8,999 bases of DNA, taken from Sphingobium sp. (GTDB taxonomy: Bacteria; Pseudomonadota; Alphaproteobacteria; Sphingomonadales; Sphingomonadaceae). The notes under the pieces are model-generated. The model was not told the origin of the DNA. It saw only the letters and a program-made list of their open reading frames with translations, and ran no database searches. The translations under genes were made by a program, and so were the position numbers. Below are positions 5,775 to 8,999 of this stretch, piece after piece; the first letter of the stretch is position 1, and the number at the start of each line of letters is the position of its first letter. The stretch is taken from the NCBI GenBank assembly GCA_030148625.1, contig JASBTC010000102.1, positions 1 through 8,999 on the forward strand, read 5' to 3'.

Positions 5775-7217
5775 TTATGCGGCGTCGCCGATCCCGAGTT
5801 CGCCGAGCTTGCGGTACAATGTCGACCGGCCGATGCCGAGGCGGCGGGCGACTTCGGTCATGCGGCCGCGATAATGGCCGATCGCCAGGCGGATGACATC
5901 GGCCTCGATCTCCTCCAGCGGGCGAAGATTGCCGTCGGCGCGGTAGAGGGCGACGCCGGCGCCGTCCGCCGCGGCAGTCAGGCGGTTGCCCGGCATGCGT
6001 TCGGCAAGCGGGCGCGGGTCGGCGGCCTGTCGGGCGATCTCCGGGAAATCCGAGCGGGTGAGCGCGTCGCCATCGCACAGCACGGCGGCGCGGAACAATG
6101 CGTTCTGGAGCTGGCGGACATTGCCCGGCCAGTCATAGGACATCAGCAGCGCCTGTCCCTCGTCGGTGATGCCCAGGCTGCGCAGGCCCGGCTGTTGCGC
6201 GATGCGTGTCAGCATGTGGCGGGCGAGCGCGGGAATATCCTCGCGGCGCTCGCGCAGCGGCGGGATGGTCACCTGGACGACGTTGAGCCGGTAGTAAAGA
6301 TCCTCGCGGAAGCGGCCGGCCGCGACCTCGTCGATCAGAGTCTTGTTGGTCGCCGCGATGACGCGCACGTCGACATCGGCGACCGCGCGGCCGCCGATCG
6401 GCTGGATCTCGCCCGACTGGAGCACGCGCAGCAATTTGACCTGCGCGTCGAGCGGCAATTCGCCGACCTCGTCGAGGAACAATGTGCCGCCATCGGCTTC
6501 CTGGAACTTGCCGCTATGGCGCTCGAACGCGCCGGTAAAGGCGCCACGCTCATGCCCGAACAGCGCGGATTCGACGAGATTGCCGGGAATCGCGCCGCAA
6601 TTGACCGCCACCATGCGCTTGCGCGCGCGGGGCGAGGCAGCGTGGATCGCTTCGGCGACCACTTCCTTGCCGACGCCGCTTTCCCCCTCGATCAGCACGG
6701 GAACGCGTGCCCGTGCCGCCTTGGCGGCAATGGCGAGCGCGGCGCGGAAATCGGGTGCCGAGCCGACGATTTCGGCAAAGGCGAGCGGCTGGCTGATCTT
6801 TTCGGTCAGCGGGCGCAGTTCGCCCGCCGAGGCTCCGGCACCGACCGCCGCATCGAGCGCGGCGAGCAGCCGGTCGGGCGCGATCGGCTTGACCAGGAAA
6901 TCGGTAGCGCCTGCGCGCATCGCCTCGACCGCGGTCGAGACCGAGGTGACCGCGGTGAGCATCAATATCGGAAGGGCGGGCCGGCGCGTGCGAATCTCGG
7001 CGATCAGATCGCCTGCGTCACCATCGGGGACCCAGTGATCGAGCAGGATCGCATCGAGCATCATGCCGTCCTGCGTGCCGAGCATCGCGATCGCGGTTTC
7101 GGTATCGCCCGCGAAAATGGTCCGCCAGCCCGCGCGCGACGCCAGCGCCGCGACCAGGCGGCGCTGTGCCGGCTCGTCGTCGATCAGCATCAGCACACGT
7201 ATCCCGTTCGGCGTCAT
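5775..7217 (-). CDS. NtrC-family sigma-54-dependent response regulator
   Basis: The protein has 480 residues in three domains. The receiver (about 6-120) has the acidic pair Asp13/Asp14, the phosphoacceptor Asp60 (LLDHW), Thr88 and Lys110 (LVKPI). The AAA+ domain (about 148-375) has Walker A GESGVGKE (178-185), the sigma-54 contact loop GAFTGA (225-230) and Walker B FLDE (Asp249, Glu250). A sensor region [11 protein letters not shown] and an [10 protein letters not shown] motif follow. The C-terminal Fis-type helix-turn-helix is [19 protein letters not shown], ending at the C-terminus. All catalytic features are intact, so it should activate sigma-54 promoters when phosphorylated. The regulon and signal are unknown. 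No histidine kinase lies within the window on either side, so it is an orphan here. The ribosome binding site is GGAGCAGGA directly before the ATG. It is divergent from the coxIV-pnt genes. Confidence 0.93.
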   Translation of the reverse strand: MTPNGIRVLMLIDDEPAQRRLVAALASRAGWRTIFAGDTETAIAMLGTQDGMMLDAILLDHWVPDGDAGDLIAEIRTRRPALPILMLTAVTSVSTAVEAMRAGATDFLVKPIAPDRLLAALDAAVGAGASAGELRPLTEKISQPLAFAEIVGSAPDFRAALAIAAKAARARVPVLIEGESGVGKEVVAEAIHAASPRARKRMVAVNCGAIPGNLVESALFGHERGAFTGAFERHSGKFQEADGGTLFLDEVGELPLDAQVKLLRVLQSGEIQPIGGRAVADVDVRVIAATNKTLIDEVAAGRFREDLYYRLNVVQVTIPPLRERREDIPALARHMLTRIAQQPGLRSLGITDEGQALLMSYDWPGNVRQLQNALFRAAVLCDGDALTRSDFPEIARQAADPRPLAERMPGNRLTAAADGAGVALYRADGNLRPLEEIEADVIRLAIGHYRGRMTEVARRLGIGRSTLYRKLGELGIGDAA

Positions 7218-7229
7218 TCCTGCTCCATC

Positions 7230-7246
7230 CGTCCCGTATGGGGACG
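7230..7246. promoter_or_regulatory. Inverted repeat CGTCCC-N5-GGGACG upstream of the sigma-54 regulator
   Basis: A perfect 6-bp inverted repeat with a 5-bp centre begins 13 bp before the regulator's ATG. It could be an operator for autoregulation or a small leader hairpin just ahead of the ribosome binding site. There is no experimental or family basis to choose between these. Confidence 0.35.
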
Positions 7247-7289
7247 TTATGGCATGGAGGTGGTAAAGGCCGCCTTAAAGCGGGGCGTT

Positions 7290-7329
7290 GAATCGTGCTC
7301 ATTGGATTCTCTGAATCGAATCCGGATTC
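7290..7329. promoter_or_regulatory. Cluster of five GANTC sites (candidate CcrM methylation / GcrA-type control region)
   Basis: GANTC occurs at 7290-7294 (GAATC), 7305-7309 (GATTC), 7313-7317 (GAATC), 7318-7322 (GAATC) and 7325-7329 (GATTC). The last four form two inverted pairs, GATTC-TCT-GAATC and GAATCCGGATTC. GANTC is the target of the cell-cycle methyltransferase CcrM in alphaproteobacteria, and promoter GANTC sites are read by GcrA in Caulobacter. Such use here is inferred. Confidence 0.45.
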
Positions 7330-7394
7330 CGTTCGGATTTACGTGCGTTCCGTCGTGCGCGACCCTGCGCCCGAGCGCTTGCACGCGCCGGGGC

Positions 7395-7423
7395 TTGAGG
7401 CGGCCGGCTTTGCTGGCTAAGGA
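7395..7423 (+). promoter_or_regulatory. Tentative promoter of the coxIV-pnt operon
   Basis: TTGAGG (7395-7400) and TAAGGA (7418-7423) are 17 bp apart, upstream of coxIV. The -10 match is poor. The position would give a leader of about 30 nt, which fits the ribosome binding site at 7447-7452. Confidence 0.25.
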
Positions 7424-7459
7424 CCCCGCGAGGCTTTGATCATGGCAGGGGACATAAGA

Positions 7460-7585
7460 ATGGCCGACGGTGGCGATATGAAGGCGCATCAGCAGACCTA
7501 TGACGGGTTCATCGGGCTGTTCAAATGGGGCACGGTTGCGAGCGCACTCGTCGTCGCGCTCGTCATTTATCTCCTCGCAAGCTGA
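7460..7585 (+). CDS. aa3-type cytochrome c oxidase subunit IV (41 residues)
   Basis: A 41-residue single-helix membrane peptide. A short hydrophilic head (MADGGDMKAHQQTYDGFIGLFK) is followed by a transmembrane helix, WGTVASALVVALVIYLLAS, to the C-terminus. The H-x-x-TY-x-GF-I-x-L-x-KWGT pattern is the signature of the alphaproteobacterial CoxIV peptide, an accessory subunit of aa3 cytochrome c oxidase in the inner membrane (PF07835 type, about 40-50 residues). ATG 7460 is chosen over the in-frame ATG at 7442 because AGGGGA (7447-7452) is spaced 7 nt from it and would lie inside the longer reading. The main oxidase subunits are not nearby. The gene is instead followed after 10 bp by pntAA, so it is probably co-transcribed with the transhydrogenase. 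Confidence 0.85.
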   Translation: MADGGDMKAHQQTYDGFIGLFKWGTVASALVVALVIYLLAS

Positions 7586-7595
7586 CGCTGCGCAC

Positions 7596-8723
7596 ATGAA
7601 GATCGCGGTCCTTAAGGAGGACGCGGCCGGTGAGCGTCGTGTTTCGGCGACACCGGAAACGGTGAAGAAATTCATCGCACTTGGCGCCACCCTGGCCGTC
7701 GAATCGGGCGCGGGGGCGGATGCCTCGATCGCCGATGCCGATTATGCGGCAGCGGGCGCGAGCGTCGGCACGCGTGCCGCGGCACTCAAGGACGCCGACA
7801 TATTGCTCGGCGTTCAGGGCCCGTCACCCGCGAGCCTGAAGGGCGCAAAGGCCGGGGCCTGGCTGGTCGCGGGCCTCAACCCGTTCGGCGAACGCGCGCG
7901 AGTCGACGACTATGCCAAGGCCGGTGTCGAGGCGCTGGCGATGGAATTCATGCCGCGCATCACGCGCGCCCAGTCGATGGATATCCTGTCCAGCCAGTCC
8001 AACCTGTCGGGTTACAAGGCCGTGCTGGATGCCGCCGGCGAATATGGCCGCGCCTTTCCGATGATGATGACCGCGGCGGGCACGGTTTCGGCCGCCAAGC
8101 TGTTCGTCATGGGTGTCGGCGTTGCCGGGCTTCAGGCGATCGCGACCGGCCGGCGCCTCGGCGCGCAGGTTTCGGCGACCGATGTGCGGTCTGCGACCAA
8201 GGAGCAGATCCTGTCACTCGGCGCCAAGCCGATCGTCGTCGAGAATGTCGCAGGCATCGAGGGCGAGGGATCGGGCGGCTACGCGACCGAGATGTCGGAG
8301 GAATATCAGAAGGCGCAGGCCGAGCTGGTTTCCGCGCATATCGCCAAGCAGGACATCGTGATCACCACCGCGCTGATTCCGGGGCGCGCCGCGCCGCGGC
8401 TGATCAGCGACGCGCAGATTGCGACGATGCGGCCCGGCAGCGTGATCGTCGATCTCGCGGTCGAACAGGGCGGCAATGTCGAGGGGGCGGTTGCAGGCGA
8501 AGTCGTCGTGAAGCACGGCGTCAAGATCGTCGGCCACCGTAACGTGCCGAGCCGGCTCGCCGCTGACACGTCGGCGCTGTTCTCGCGCAACCTGTTCAAC
8601 TTCCTCAGCGCCTTCTGGGACAAGGAGGCGGGGCGACCTGTTCTTCCGGACGACGACGAGATCACCCAGGCGATCCGGCTGACCAAGGATGGCAAGGTCG
8701 TCAACGCCAGGTTGCTGGGTTAG
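7596..8723 (+). CDS. pntAA: NAD(P) transhydrogenase subunit alpha part 1, NAD(H)-binding (PntAA)
   Basis: The protein has 375 residues. It is the soluble domain I of the proton-translocating transhydrogenase, which binds NAD(H) on the cytoplasmic face and passes hydride to NADP at the membrane-anchored PntB. The N-terminus MKIAVLKEDAAGERRVSATP is the family opening. RITRAQSMDILSSQSNLSGYKAV (121-143) is the conserved NAD-site segment with the invariant RAQSMD and SSQ. The Rossmann loop GVGVAG (173-178) is followed by Asp196 in ATDVR, fitting NAD(H) rather than NADP. Length matches the split three-gene form (pntAA, pntAB, pntB) of alphaproteobacteria. The frame is open back to 7500, but ATG 7596 gives the family N-terminus and avoids overlap with coxIV. 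There is no clear ribosome binding site, so translation may be coupled to coxIV, which ends 10 bp upstream. Confidence 0.95.
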   Translation: MKIAVLKEDAAGERRVSATPETVKKFIALGATLAVESGAGADASIADADYAAAGASVGTRAAALKDADILLGVQGPSPASLKGAKAGAWLVAGLNPFGERARVDDYAKAGVEALAMEFMPRITRAQSMDILSSQSNLSGYKAVLDAAGEYGRAFPMMMTAAGTVSAAKLFVMGVGVAGLQAIATGRRLGAQVSATDVRSATKEQILSLGAKPIVVENVAGIEGEGSGGYATEMSEEYQKAQAELVSAHIAKQDIVITTALIPGRAAPRLISDAQIATMRPGSVIVDLAVEQGGNVEGAVAGEVVVKHGVKIVGHRNVPSRLAADTSALFSRNLFNFLSAFWDKEAGRPVLPDDDEITQAIRLTKDGKVVNARLLG

Positions 8724-8740
8724 TCATTCTAAGGCCGTTC

Positions 8741-8795
8741 GTGTCGAGCGAAGTCGAGACACGCTGCGCAAGGTCCCTCGACTTCGCTCGGGACC
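8741..8795. repeat. REP-like inverted repeat between pntAA and pntAB
   Basis: CGAGCGAAGTCGAG (8745-8758) and CTCGACTTCGCTCG (8777-8790) are perfect 14-bp reverse complements with an 18-bp spacer. Each arm is also nearly self-complementary within GTGTC...GACAC (8741-8762) and GTCCC...GGGAC (8773-8794), so either one large or two small hairpins can form. The motif resembles a dispersed palindromic repeat I recall from sphingomonad intergenic regions; that comparison is from memory. It lies inside a presumed operon and has no T-run, so it more likely affects mRNA processing or stability than termination. Confidence 0.7.
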
Positions 8796-8811
8796 AACGG
8801 GGGTAGGAACT

Positions 8812-8999
8812 ATGGACTTCATTTCGATCCTGTCGATCTTCGTGATGGCGTGCTTCGTCGGCTATTATGTCGTCTGGTCGGTCACGCCGGCACTGCACAC
8901 GCCGCTGATGGCGGTGACCAACGCGATTTCCTCCGTCATCATCGTCGGTGCGCTGATCGCATCGGCGGCGCTCGGCTCCGCCAGCGCGACCTGGTTGGG
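8812..8999 (+). CDS. pntAB: NAD(P) transhydrogenase subunit alpha part 2, membrane (PntAB), 3' end outside window
   Basis: The first 62 residues are visible before the window ends. They contain two hydrophobic helices: about 2-23 (DFISILSIFVMACFVGYYVVW) and 37-58 (NAISSVIIVGALIASAAL). Between them is the conserved connector SVTPALHTPLMAVTNAISS, which is diagnostic of domain II of the alpha subunit. The full protein in the split form is about 90-110 residues and forms part of the proton channel with PntB. AGGA (8805-8808) lies only 3 nt before the ATG, with a further GGGGG run just upstream. It follows pntAA after 88 bp that include a REP-like repeat. pntB would be expected next, beyond the window. 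Confidence 0.93.
   Translation, partial: MDFISILSIFVMACFVGYYVVWSVTPALHTPLMAVTNAISSVIIVGALIASAALGSASATWL

Larger units (their letters stand above)
7218..7459. other. Divergent regulatory gap between the sigma-54 regulator and the coxIV-pnt operon
   Basis: About 240 bp without a credible gene. From left to right it holds a 17-bp inverted repeat CGTCCC-N5-GGGACG (7230-7246) in the leader of the regulator. A cluster of five GANTC sites follows (7290-7329), including the 12-bp palindrome GAATCCGGATTC (7318-7329). A weak sigma-70-like pair TTGAGG-N17-TAAGGA (7395-7423) lies upstream of coxIV, then the coxIV ribosome binding site AGGGGA (7447-7452). Confidence 0.6.

Noticed and set aside
7250..7264. 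TGGCATG with GG-N10-GT, resembling a sigma-54 promoter
   Set aside because: The -12 element should be GC in a TTGC context. This has GT and no other match to the consensus.
5874..7439. A 521-codon open frame on the plus strand
   Set aside because: It is antisense to the sigma-54 regulator, which has all catalytic motifs in order. The frame encodes no recognisable domain.
7500..7595. N-terminal extension of PntAA
   Set aside because: It overlaps the coxIV gene and encodes serine-rich sequence unlike the family. MKIAVLKED at 7596 is the normal PntAA start.

Overview
This window looks like a chromosomal segment of a sphingomonad (Alphaproteobacteria, Sphingomonas-like). The DNA is GC-rich. It carries the alphaproteobacterial aa3-type cytochrome oxidase subunit IV peptide directly ahead of a split transhydrogenase (pntAA/pntAB). 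It also has an arsR-SRPBCC-VOC-DoxX operon and a palindromic CTCGACTTCGCTCG-type intergenic repeat of a kind I associate with sphingomonads. The genus is inferred from gene families and order, not from a marker gene. I see no tRNA, rRNA, CRISPR, insertion sequence or phage gene.

Region 1 (1-3256) is an envelope-directed regulatory locus. An ECF sigma factor (2067-2555) and a one-pass membrane anti-sigma factor (2552-3256) overlap by ATGA and run rightward. Divergent from them is an exported subtilisin-family (S8) protease (1957-677) with an intact Asp/His/Asn/Ser set. It is followed by an exported Gly/Ala/Ser-rich low-complexity protein (582 to beyond base 1). The divergent spacer holds a perfect 10-bp inverted repeat. 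The leader of the low-complexity gene holds a two-tier hairpin ending on its ribosome binding site. A simple reading is that the sigma/anti-sigma pair controls itself and the two exported products.

Region 2 (3261-4969) is a leftward four-gene operon in which every junction overlaps: ArsR-type repressor, AHSA1/SRPBCC protein, VOC (PhnB-like) protein and DoxX-like membrane protein. The palindromic operator lies in the spacer between a good -35 and a -10. The predicted transcript starts almost at the repressor's ATG, so it should be leaderless or nearly so.

Region 3 (5107-7217) holds a small predicted lipoprotein and an NtrC-type sigma-54 response regulator, both leftward, with no histidine kinase in view.

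Region 4 (7218-8999) is bioenergetic. A 224-242-bp regulatory gap contains five GANTC sites within 40 bp (candidate CcrM methylation cluster). Then come the 41-residue CoxIV peptide, pntAA, a REP-like inverted repeat and the start of pntAB, which runs off the window. The products belong to the proton-pumping oxidase and the proton-driven NAD(P) transhydrogenase, both in the inner membrane.
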